Translations under genes and position numbers: made by a program
In this document: one piece after another, positions 55,090-64,000 of the stretch
Layout: each line of letters starts with the position of its first letter
Numbering within the stretch: the stretch's first letter is position 1
Notes under the pieces: model-generated
Told to the model about the DNA's origin: nothing
Databases searched by the model: none
Seen by the model: only the letters and a program-made list of their open reading frames with translations
Assembly: GCA_015183035.1 (NCBI GenBank)
Contig: JACZZP010000009.1
Span: 2,232,001 to 2,296,000, forward strand
DNA from: Meloidogyne chitwoodi
Lineage: Eukaryota; Nematoda; Chromadorea; Rhabditida; Meloidogynidae
DNA length: 64,000 nt
Direction of reading: 5' to 3'

Positions 55090-55887
55090 TTTTTAAAAGG
55101 TTTTTTTTATTTTAGAGGAGAAGAAATTGTTTGTTGATTGAATTAATTAATTCAATTCTTTTTATATACAAATTATTTAAAGATTTTGAAAGATTTATTT
55201 TTAATAAAATTTAAATTATTTCCTCACTTTTCTTCTTTAAAAAATATTTTTTAATTTTGCACTTTCCCTTCATTTTTAATTTAATTTAGAAAGAATAAGC
55301 CCTAAAAAATTTCTCAATTTTATTATTTTGCACTTTTTGATTTTTACAGAGTTGTTTTTTTTTAATATTTTTTAATAAAAGTAAATTACATAAAATGATG
55401 TAAATAAATTAATTAATTTTAATATTTTAAAAATTAATTAAAGTTCTTCTGGAATTTTTTTTTTAATTTGAACTAAAAATATTTATTTATTTAATTAAAA
55501 TATTAATTTAAAAATTATTAAGAAGAATTTTAATTAATTTATTTATTTTTATATGAAGCTTTATTCACCAAATTAAATTATAATTGCTTAATTTCCCTTA
55601 ATTAATTAATTAAAAAATTTTATTAAAATTTTCAAAATTTATTTCATTAAATTTTTTTATTTTTGCATCATATGGAGAAATTATAAAAATATTAGGACAT
55701 TTGAAATTAGTTGAAAATAATATTTTTAAAGAAGAAAAGTGAGGAAATAATTTAAATTTTATTAAAAATAAATCCTTTCAAAATCTTTAAATAATTTGTA
55801 TATATAAACAGAATTGAATTAGCTATTCAACAAACAATTTCTTCTCCTCTAAATTAAAAAACATTCCTAAAAAAACATTTTAAAAAA
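55090..55887. promoter_or_regulatory. Enlarged divergent promoter of copies H and I
   Basis: Outward blocks AAATAAATC(C)TTTCAAAAT and TATA-like boxes lie near 55165 (inverted) and 55798-55808, but the centre is about 350 bp longer than in other pairs and the TTACATCATA palindrome is reduced to ACATAAAATGATGTAA near 55387. This is the most degraded of the four promoters. Confidence 0.55.
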
Positions 55888-56409
55888 ATGGCAATCTTTA
55901 ATAAAATATTTTCTTCTCTTTTTATCATTTCTTTGACTTTTATTGCCATAACTAAAGGAATGAATCCACCAAGTTCTTCTTCTACTGGTTGTGTTGAATA
56001 TACTGGCGAAATTAAACATATTGGAAGTGCAAAAAATATTAAATGGGAACCAAATACAACAGACAATAAATCATTAATTCTTTTAAAATCTATAGAAAAG
56101 CTAGATTCTGTTTCATTAAATATTAATAAAACAATTTGTACTGCCTTACCTAACAAACCTGGAATTTGTAATATTAAAGGTGATTCACATACTGGAGAAT
56201 TAATTTTTAAAATGAATGGAGGTAAACGTACAATTAAAGTACCTTTTAATGATTCTCCATTTTTCTCAAAAAATGAATGTAAAATGGAAATTGGAGAATA
56301 TAATATTGGTAAACATGAATTAAATCTTAAAATTAATGGTGATATGTTTGTGATTACACCAAAAACTGAAGAGAAGACAATGCCTTGTGGAAGAGCTAAA
56401 ACTGTTTAA
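55888..56409 (+). CDS. MAIINK-family secreted protein, copy I (173 aa)
   Basis: A-type mature domain, KSIEKLDS middle segment, start MAIFNKIFSSLF (Phe at position 4 as in copy A). It is paired with the divergent copy H, so pair members do not always match in type. The 3' UTR keeps the TTGAAGAA / TTCTTCAA inverted repeat. Confidence 0.85.
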   Translation: MAIFNKIFSSLFIISLTFIAITKGMNPPSSSSTGCVEYTGEIKHIGSAKNIKWEPNTTDNKSLILLKSIEKLDSVSLNINKTICTALPNKPGICNIKGDSHTGELIFKMNGGKRTIKVPFNDSPFFSKNECKMEIGEYNIGKHELNLKINGDMFVITPKTEEKTMPCGRAKTV

Positions 56410-56976
56410 ATGATATTTTAATGGAAGAAAAAATTAAATATAAAAGAAAGATTGAAGAAAGCATTCAAAAAATAATTTAAAAAAATATTCTTCAATTCAT
56501 TTTTAATTTTTATTTTTTAAATAAATTAAATTTTAGTTTATTAGTATTTTTAATTTAATTTATTTTTTTCAAAACTGGCTTAAAATATATAATAATTTTA
56601 AGAAAAAAATCGGTAAAATTTCTTTTGAAGATTCTCAATTTTTAAAAGATTTTCTCTTTGCGCAAATATTTACACAAGAAGAATAAAAAAATAAATGATA
56701 GGGAAAGAATAAATTTATATTATTATTTTTTGTTTTATTTATTTATTTATTTTGTTATTCGAATGTCTAGCAAATCAGTTAAAAAATATATAATTAATTT
56801 TTAAGGTAGAAAACTATAAAAAATAATTATACAATTAGGTTACGTTCTTGCGCACTGAACTGACCCCAAATCTAAAGATAGAAATTTAAAAGAAAATATA
56901 ATAAAAAATTAATTTATTTTAGGAACTGCTTAATTAAAAAGACAACAATTAATTAATTAATTTATTTATTTAATAA
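56410..56976. other. AT-rich spacer between copy I and the unknown gene
   Basis: No gene is seen. Contains the copy I 3' region and a short patch near 56835-56885 (GTTCTTGCGCACTGAACTGA) of lower AT content. Confidence 0.35.
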
Positions 56977-57956
56977 ATGTCAAGTAATAATACAAGCAAT
57001 AATAACAGTCCAAATTGGAGTAATATTGACGAATATTTTCCTTCAGAAATTAATTTTATTCCAATAAATAATAAACAAAATTTAATTGATGAAACAAATT
57101 CTTTAATATTAAATTTAACTAAAAATTCTAAAAAATTTAAAAATAATCAAAGTCAATGGATGAAAAATATTTTATTAAATCAATCTACAATTGATAATAA
57201 TGAAATTACAAAAAGTGAAGAATTACGTTCATTTTGGGAAAATCGTATTATTAATGAAAATATAAAAAGAAGAAAGGTTTTATTTAAAAAATAATTAATT
57301 TATTTTTTAAAAATTAATTTTACTATTTAAGGAAGAAATGTCAAAAAAATCTCTTCAAAAAAATAAAAATTATCTTTTTCCTCGTTGGCGTTCTGTTGAC
57401 CCAATGACTGCTTCTTTGGTTATTTTTTTATTTAAAATAATTATTTTTTTATTTTTAGGTAGCTTCAAAGGAAACTATTCAAATAATTCCTAGCGATAGT
57501 TTAATTCCTCAACACAGAGAAGAAAAATTAATAAATACTGAAAAGATGGCTAAAATGGATAAAGTTTGTTTTTTAAATATAAAATATATTTATAAATATT
57601 TAGCTAATTTTATTGGTTTTCAAATAAAATAATCTTTAAAAATAATTTTATTAATATTTTTTAAAAGTTTGAATTACATAAACCTTATATTCAAATGGCT
57701 ATTTACAAAGAACAAAAAATTAAAGGACGTTCTCTTTTAGCTTATAAATTTGAATTTACACCTGAGGAATTGGCAAAACGTAGAACTATGGATTTATTTA
57801 ATAATAATGAAGAAAATAAATGGTAAAAAATAAATATTTAATTAATTTTTAAAATATTTATTTATTTTAAGGTATGATCCAAAAGAAATATCACAATCTG
57901 TTAGTTATGAACATATATCATCAGTAAATAAAATGAGAAAAGTATGGGAAAAATAA
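56977..57956 (+). CDS. Unrecognised Asn/Lys-rich intracellular protein (about 240 aa)
   Basis: Five exons join in phase (56977-57276, about 57333-57418, 57460-57563, 57668-57824, about 57872-57956). No signal peptide. It starts MSSNNTSNNNSPNWSNIDEY. Later parts include WMKNILLNQSTIDNNE, FPRWRSVDPMTASLV, KGRSLLAYKFEFTPEELAKR and the end SSVNKMRKVWEK. Polar and basic with several Trp; no domain recognised. The conserved feel of FPRWRSVDP and YKFEFTPEEL suggests a real nematode protein rather than a chance frame. Confidence 0.65.
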
Positions 57957-58097
57957 AAAATAATAAATTGATGTTAAATATAATTAAATTTTTATTATTT
58001 TTGATTTTCTAAATAATTCACTTATTAAATATCATAAATTTTTAAAATTAAACTGAAAAATTACTACTTATATTTAATTTTAAAAAATTAAAAAAAT

Positions 58098-58807
58098 ATA
58101 ATAACGCGTCGCGCCTATTGTGGAATGGTGCTGGCTAGGGCCTATCTACTGGGATCTTTAGTTGGACATTACCAAGGTAAACCAGATCCTATTCGGATAG
58201 CGCCAAGGGTTGATCAGATCCTCAGGCATGCCGAAGCATAGATGTACACTAAGATGTTAATACTCTTATTCATAGGCATAACCTACATATTTTTACAAAT
58301 ATAATAAAAGAACATATTCTTATTTTTTGTCTAGCTTTTTTTGTTTTTCACATTTTAGGAAAAGTCTTGTTAAAATATTAAAACAAAAGAAATTGAAACA
58401 GAAATAACTTTTTAATAAAATTAAATATTATTTAATTAAAATTGTAATTTATAATTAAAAATAATAACTTTAAAATTATTATTTATCATCAAACGTATGC
58501 TAAAACGTGAAATTGGGGGTAAAATAAATTATTTTCTCCGAAGAGGATTCGAACCCAGGGGAAAAAGGAATAGGCGGCAGCACTACCAATGCACCAACGA
58601 GAGATATTATTATATGAGAAATTAAATGTTTATATGTGGAAAGGAAACCTTTATCCGGCTATATCTCAGCACAGAATGCTATTTTGCTAAAATAATTAAA
58701 ATTCTTCAATACAAAGGGGAGTCAATCTATCTACCCACCAAGTTTCATCCCAAAGTCCCACCGTCACCTAAAGTACCTTCCTATGTTAGGTGACTAATTC
58801 CCTCTTA
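58098..58807. repeat. Dispersed repeat, copy 2, abutting the UPF2 copy
   Basis: The inverse of the repeat at 26841-27240: the block with GCGCCTATTGTGGAATGGTG and GGCATGCCGAAGCAT is at 58098-58240 and the end block TGACTAATTCCCTCTTACA is at about 58789-58807. Between them is an extra 540 bp that includes a tRNA-like segment. The right end stops 8 bp from the last readable codon of the UPF2 copy. Confidence 0.6.
58535..58606 (-). other. tRNA-like segment inside the repeat
   Basis: On the minus strand TTGGTGCATTGGTAGTGC resembles an A box and GGTTCGAATCC is a perfect B box, 30 bp apart. The T-arm and anticodon stems do not pair well, so it is more likely a tRNA-derived repeat head or decayed tRNA than a working tRNA gene. 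Confidence 0.4.
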
Positions 58808-58814
58808 CAAAATA

Positions 58815-61434
58815 TTAAAATTCAGCTTTGGGTAAAATGCCAAATTTGTACTGGAAAAATTTGAAAAATATTATTTTAATAAATTTTGATCGATTTTTTC
58901 TGAATTAATTAAAAAATCTTTAATATACCAGTTTAGAAAGGTAAGCGCAAAGATGAAGTTTTGCTTCAATTTTAGCAAGCGCTTGTTGCAATTCAGCTTT
59001 TTTGGAAACTGTACATCTTTGGAGTAGTAATAGAACGAAAACGTGCTAATAAATCATGAAAACCTTAAAATTTTATTTTTTTAGAAAAATCTGATTAAAT
59101 TTCTGGTCTATTTCTGAATTTAATTTTGACATTAATTCTGTATAATTCTGATCATAACTTTAAAAAAATAAACCTGTTGTAATTTCCGGATAAGCTGTCT
59201 TAATCGTCGCCATAAATCTTGCATAAAACGGTAAAAGATCTAGACGACCTTCCGGCGGATGTTGCAAATGATGTACAAGACGTTTTCGATTACTTTTAAC
59301 CCTCGAATAATTTTTAAGAAAATCAATTGTAATTGAATCAATTAAATCTTTATTGATAGATTGTGGAAGAAGAGAAAGAAGTTCAGAAAAGTTTGAGGTA
59401 ACACTAGTTTTTTCTCCTGTAGCAATGCTAGAGGAATCAGGTTGTTGATAAATTGCTGAAATTTTTTTTAATTTTTAAGATTTTGAATTTATTTGATAAA
59501 TTGGTACTTTTTTCGTTTGGGGGGCCCTTTCTGCGGACTTTTTTTGCGGACTTTCTATTATATATATAATTTAGTAGTATATATTAGCTGATTTTTGCCT
59601 TAAGGCAAATAAAAGGAGGTAATAGCTAACAAAAAGGTGTAAATTTTCTGACCTAGTCATTTACATTTTTGTTAATCGATTATTTAGAAAAATGATTCAA
59701 ACTCTTAAAAATTTTACTTTATTACAATTATACAACAAGATCAGCTTATGAATCACTCTGGCAGAAACTGAAAAGAAGACAAAATGAATTTGGATCTTCG
59801 GAAACAACACTTGAGAGCTACATTCATGAATTTGTTTGGAGACAACGTTTTAAAGGACCAGATTGTTTTTTCCATTTAATCTCACAAATTGTCAATCATG
59901 ATTCTTATTTGTGTCAATAAAATATATTACCTCCTTTTATTTGCCTTAAGGCAAAAATCAGCTAATATATACTACTAAATTATATAATAGAAAGTCCGCA
60001 AAAAAAGTCCGCAGAAAGGGCCCCCCAAACGAAAAAAGTACAGATAAATTTTATTAATTATTTTACCATCTTTTTCTTCCACTATTTCCGTAGATGCCAA
60101 TGATTTATCTTCCTCAGGTATATCCATTAGAGTTGTCGCAGTTGTTTCAAATTCAGCAGCATCATTTTGTTGTTGTTCCTCCAAACAACTAAGATCTACG
60201 TTTTCGATAGATTCGGTAACAAGTTGCTAAAAATTATAAATTTTATTGACTATATAATTTGAGAAAATTAACCTCTTTCTGTTGTTGTGGTTCCAAAGCT
60301 GCATCTGCTGCCTGTGCTGTTAAAGTAGGTGCATAAGCGGTTACATCAAGCAAGCATTCATAAAAAAGTTGAAAATCACGATCAGGCCAAATTAGAACTC
60401 TTCCTTCGCTTAATTCAGCACTTAAACGGTGGGCAGCAACATCAGCTTCTCGCTCATCTTCACTCGTTTCTTCTGGTGGAAATTCTATTGCAGAATGGCC
60501 TAAACATTCGCTTAGTTCGTCAGCACAACTGCGCAGACGTTCAAAATGTTGCTTAACTTGTTCGAAGCGCTGGCGATCATCAGCAGGAGCATCACCTGAA
60601 ATTATTTGCTTTTAAAGAAAAAAGACATTTTCTCCTTCAGTGTAAGGAATAAATCAATAAACTGAAAAATAACCTCTAGTACGTTCCTGTCGCCTTATAG
60701 ACTTTCGCAATTTATTCATCTCCGAGAAACGTCTATTTGTGTGTTCAACAAGTGATTGCCAATAATCCTCTAATGTTTTTGCGAGAATATTACGCTGCTC
60801 AGGAGTGAATAACTAAAATAAAATAATAAAATACCTTGAATATTTTCATTTAATTAAAGTAATACCGATGAAACCAAATTAGCGTGTTGTTTCTCTTTCT
60901 CCTCCATTTGCTCTATAGCCTTTTGAACTGAAAAAGGAAGACTCCAGTTATTGGAAAAAAATGAGCACGGCAAAAAGGCATCAAAACACTTGTATTTAGA
61001 TGTTCAAGTTTGTCTGTACTAACCAAAAATGATAAAACAGCGCCAAGAAATTGAAGTCCCTCACGTCCGAATATTCCATTAAGCAAAAGTTCGGTGAAAA
61101 ATCTAGGAAATTTAATTCTAATTATTTAAAAATTAAAAAAATGAAACCTCAAATCAACTCTCAGCTTTGAAGGATTTTTCACTTTATCACCTTTTTTTGA
61201 AGGCATTTGCTTTTTAAATTCCGCCAACAGATGCATTGGAAATTCTTTATAAAGTGCAACACTCTAACACTAAATTCAACCAATGCATTCATGTCAGAAA
61301 TTTTTACTTTTGCTTCACAAATATTTGCAGCTATTTCATCTAAATACTTTCAGATTTAATTTTTCCAAATCTGAATATAATTGAGAAATTGTAGAAGTTT
61401 TTATATTTTTTAATTTTTTGGTAAATGTTGTCAT
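58815..61434 (-). pseudogene. smg-3: UPF2 / smg-3 homologue, frameshifted and C-terminally truncated
   Basis: UPF2 bridges UPF1 and UPF3 in nonsense-mediated decay through three MIF4G domains. Readable in order: MTTFTKKLKNIKTSTISQLY; ANICEAKVKISDMNALVEFS; PSKLRVDLR and FFTELLLNGIFGREGLQFLG (MIF4G-1); EQRNILAKTLEDYWQSLVEH; IWPDRDFQLFYECLLDVTAY (MIF4G-2 start); INKDLIDSITIDFLKNYSRV; RLDLLPFYARFMATI; and ILPKAEF followed by a stop at 58815. Single-base shifts are needed near 61350, near 61265 and in an A6 run near 59000. The rest of MIF4G-2, MIF4G-3 and the UPF1-binding tail are absent; the repeat 58098-58807 begins at the break. One intron holds the element 59503-60042. Most exons remain open, so decay is recent, or some shifts are assembly errors; the truncation is not explained by that. 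Confidence 0.7.
59503..60042 (-). mobile_element. Merlin-like element with transposase remnant and 8-bp target duplication
   Basis: Very long, nearly perfect inverted ends: GGTACTTTTTTCGTTTGGGG then GGCCCTTTCTGCGGAC, continuing for over 100 bp (CCTTAAGGCAAATAAAAGGA). GATAAATT flanks both sides (59495-59502, 60043-60050). Inside, a plus-strand frame near 59749-59919 reads ESYIHEFVWRQRFKGPDCFF and ends in a stop, like the C-terminus of ISXO2/Merlin transposases; the catalytic part is gone. Located in an intron of the UPF2 copy. Confidence 0.8.
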
Positions 61435-61584
61435 TTTTTTTTCAAAGTAGCATATACGCCTGTCATTAAAGTTGTTTTTAAAAATAATAAAAGGTAATTA
61501 AATACCTTTATAATAAAAAATAATTAAAAAAACTAACAATTTTTTATTTTTCAAAAAATTTCTAAGAAACAAAAATTCAAAAAA

Positions 61585-62292
61585 CTAAATAGTCGTTTCT
61601 AAAAGAACCTTCAAAATTTGTTTATCATATGCCACATTTCTGTTTCTTTCATCATAATACTGATCCCGCGGACGTGTGACAACATCGTTTGTTCGATAAG
61701 AGTAAATAAAAAATTCTGAAATTTGAAGTTTTAAATTTTTTTTAAACAAACCGAGATCATCTGGCAAATTCTCATTTCTTTCCAAAGTAAGATTCACATT
61801 CAAAATTGCACGTGGGCCAATTATGTTAATTGAAGGAGCAATTGTAAAAATTCCAAGCCTAAAAAGACATGTTAATTTATTTTCATATTTTTGTTTTTTA
61901 ATTTTTATTAATTTTCTGTTAAATTTTGGCAAAATGACATTCAAAATATCTTTTTCTCCCTTTTCTTCACTCTCTTAAAGTTATTACAAGTTTTCGCCTC
62001 AAAATTTTCCGAAAATACATCAATTTTGTTTAATAAATTATTAAAATTATTACTTTTTATATGTTAAAATTAATGTCTAAATCAAAATTTTTTGATATTA
62101 GTTTAGAATAAATTTACTGGCTGCATCTGACACGATACAGTTGATTGTAGTCTTTGTTGTTGCGAAGAGTCAAAACAACTGTTGGATGAGGAAACGCAGT
62201 ACTAATAACAAATTTGATCTCGCGTTTTGGATTAAGCTTCAACCTTTAAAAAATCCGTAATTTAATAGGCGAAAGAAGTATAAAACTTACAT
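61585..62292 (-). CDS. Small protein with an MSP (PapD-like) fold; start codon split by an intron
   Basis: Three exons. Exon 2 (62243 to about 62101) gives LKLNPKREIKFVISTAFPHP and LTLRNNKDYNQLYRVRCSQ. Exon 3 (about 61862-61585) gives LGIFTIAPSINIIGPRAILN and a C-terminal part ending LKVLLETTI. The pattern NPK-x-I-x-F ... L-x-L-x-N-N ... Y-x-V ... F-x-I-x-P resembles the major-sperm-protein/VAP beta-sandwich, common in nematodes. The only clean start joins AT of exon 1 (62292-62291) through a GTAAGT donor to the G of exon 2, making ATG TTG AAG. The predicted length is about 133 aa. The family call is tentative because the motif is weak. Confidence 0.5.
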
Positions 62293-62594
62293 TTTAAAAG
62301 AATATTAATTGATAAAAGAGTTGCCTAAAAAATTTTCTGTAAAACAGGTAAATTAGTAAAATAAGTGAAGTAATAAGAGACTATTAGTTGAGCTAGATAA
62401 AGACGACTAGGAAAGGCTTATTCTATTATTTATTTATTAACAGAGTTCTGTGTGACGAGTAGGTGATGTGAGCATTTACTATATTCTTTTAAGATTTTTT
62501 TTAATTTTTTGGCATAATGTTTTATAAAATGACATTTGATTTCAGCGTAATTTAGAGATGAAAAGTTTAAATAATATTAATTTTTCATGTCCAC
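62293..62594. other. Spacer upstream of the MSP-like gene
   Basis: No gene is seen; AT-rich, with the foldback element starting at 62595. Confidence 0.3.
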
Positions 62595-63387
62595 CGATTT
62601 CGTCAGAGGACGATTTCGTCAGAGTGTGATTTCGTCAGAAGACTATTTCGTCAGTAAACTATTTTTAATTTTTCCACTGTTTTCCGATTGTTTCGACAGT
62701 ACTAAGATTTTTTTAAAAGAATTCACGTATATTTTTTAGCAAAAAAGTGATAAAAGGAAAGTAAAAAACATTTACCTATTTTTGACATTCCTTATCATAA
62801 GAATTTGATCCAACATTAAACTAAAAATGTTTAATTAACTTGCTCTGATTGCGGAAGCGGGATAAAGTAAAATCTCGCACAGGATTCTGTAACTTGTCTC
62901 TAATGCTAACTTTGGGATCACCCCTCTAGATCAAAACCCTATAGATCGCTTTGCCAATTGGTCAAATCCCTTAAACGGTAAAGTAATAAAACACTCCAAA
63001 TAGAGCCAAGTTTTTGCGAAGACCAACCGGCCATGGGCTCTAAAATGGAGAATTAATAAAATACCCCCAATCGGTCCAAGTTTGCGGTACCTAGTTATAA
63101 GAGATTTGACCGAATTGGCAATTGGACAAATTGGTTCATCGATCTATAGGGGTGAACCCCTCTTTGGTAATCTTATATTTTATGCCATCAAAAAATAATA
63201 AGCTTCCTTTATTCATTCTTTTGGTATTCACATATCTTTTAATCAACTATTTTATAATCATTAATTTTTATCTAACATTATATAGCTTTTTTAAAAACAA
63301 CGAAATAGCCTTCTGACGAAATAGCCCTCTGACGAAATCGACCTCTAACGAAATAGCCCTCTGCGAAATCGACCTCTGACGAAATCG
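62595..63387. mobile_element. Foldback element with ATTTCGTCAGAGG repeat-built ends
   Basis: The left arm is tandem CGATTTCGTCAGAG variants (62595-62660); the right arm is the inverse, (C)TCTGACGAAATCG variants (about 63298-63387). Inside there is a second inverted pair: CTATAGATCG.TTTGCCAATTG near 62938 and CAATTGGACAAATTGG...CGATCTATAG near 63120, with CCAAGTTT and ATGGGCTC blocks shared with 53447-53999. The architecture is like 16100-16970 but the sequence is unrelated. Confidence 0.7.
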
Positions 63388-63639
63388 CATGGCACCTAAT
63401 TTTTTATCCTGATTTATATTTTTTCATTAAAATTAATTTAAATGAGGATATTAGCCCAGCTAAAATTTTATTAAAATTTTTTTTTATGTATATTTATTTT
63501 AAAAATTTGTTAGTGCTAAAATTTAAATTTTTACGGTTAATCACTTTAGTTTAAAATTTAAAGCTCTAAGTGAAAGCTGATTTAGGTTAATATTTTTTCC
63601 ATTGATGCAAATGATTCAACCATTTATCGGTAAGAATTT
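63388..63639. other. AT-rich spacer
   Basis: No recognisable feature. Confidence 0.3.
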
Positions 63640-64000
63640 ATTTCAGTGTTGCCAGATGAAAAAATGAAAAATCCGCAAATTCATTGGAAAAATCCTCATT
63701 TTTGGGCAAAAATCCGCAAATAATAAAAATGTTAACTGAAATTTTTTATTAATGATCATATTTTTCGCTATTAACAATGGATTTTAACAATTTATTATTC
63801 GAAATAATCATCTTGTAAAGTTCTGTGCAGGAAAAATCATAAATAATCTTCAATAGGATTGGTGATTGACGCGCCACATACGAAAAATTGCTCCACCCCA
63901 GAAGATCGAACCCAAAAGATCGTTCAACCAATTGCTAATTCGGTCAAATATCTTATAACTAGGTATTGCACAAACTTGGATCTATTGGGAGTGTTTTATT
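63640..64000 (-). mobile_element. Partial hAT element related to 28996-29793, with another repeat inserted
   Basis: 63650-63860 matches one end of the hAT at 28996: TTGCCAGATGAAAAAATG, the AATCCGCAAAT words, and the minus-strand hAT C-terminus YDFSCTELYKMIISNNKLLK (63860-63752). After about 63860 the match stops and sequence with GGTCAAATATCTTATAACTA and TTGGATCTATTGGGAGTGTT follows, a repeat also seen inverted near 63060-63110. The window ends inside it. Confidence 0.7.

Noticed and set aside
61585..62260. Fibulin/hemicentin C-terminal domain as an alternative identity for the small minus-strand gene
   Set aside because: No EGF-like cysteines or signal peptide; the NPK-x-I-x-F and F-x-I-x-P pattern suits an MSP-like fold better, though weakly.

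Overview
The window is AT-rich, intron-rich eukaryotic DNA. Short introns (many 40-70 bp), the gene set (homologues of C. elegans lsm-8, sqd-1, ngp-1, ced-2, an AdipoR-type paqr, smg-3) and many small secreted-protein genes point to a nematode. The secreted-gene load suggests a parasitic tylenchid such as a root-knot nematode (Meloidogyne); that genus call is inference and I could not search a database.

Layout: 1-840 is one copy of a small secreted-protein family, called here the MAIINK family after its conserved start. 1.3-1.8 kb is lsm-8 (-). 4.1-6.0 kb is an hnRNP of the Squid/SQD-1 type (-). 7.4-7.7 kb is an SRP (7SL) RNA gene (-). 7.8-11.6 kb is SART1/Snu66 (+). 12.0 and 17.6 kb hold a duplicated pair of knottin-like secreted peptide genes, one frameshifted and one lacking two cysteines. 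12.9-16.0 kb is the nucleolar GTPase NOG2/NGP-1 (-) with two candidate alternative C-termini. 18.4-21.2 kb is an ATF4-like bZIP factor (-). 22.4-23.8 kb is a secreted EF-hand protein (-). 26.0-30.3 kb is an unrecognised secreted protein (-) whose introns are filled with transposons. 31.2-34.5 kb is a SETMAR-like SET methyltransferase (-) whose last intron contains a complete head-to-head MAIINK pair. 34.9-36.7 kb is a CRK/CED-2 adaptor (-). 37.8-39.9 kb is an AdipoR-type PAQR receptor (-).

41.8-56.4 kb is an accessory block: three more head-to-head MAIINK pairs, two 8-cysteine secreted genes, a secreted protein with two BED zinc fingers, and a minisatellite. 57-58 kb is an unknown gene (+). 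58.8-61.4 kb is a truncated, frameshifted UPF2/smg-3 copy (-). 61.6-62.3 kb is an MSP-like-domain protein whose start codon is split by an intron. The rest is repeats.

Across the window I find about 20 inverted-repeat DNA elements, mostly in introns and promoters. Several have 8-bp target duplications: a hAT nested inside another element, and Merlin-like elements with transposase remnants. The clearest candidate for a new system is the MAIINK family: nine genes here, eight of them in four head-to-head pairs around mirror-image promoters, with mosaic coding sequences suggesting gene conversion, and sitting next to other expanding secreted families.
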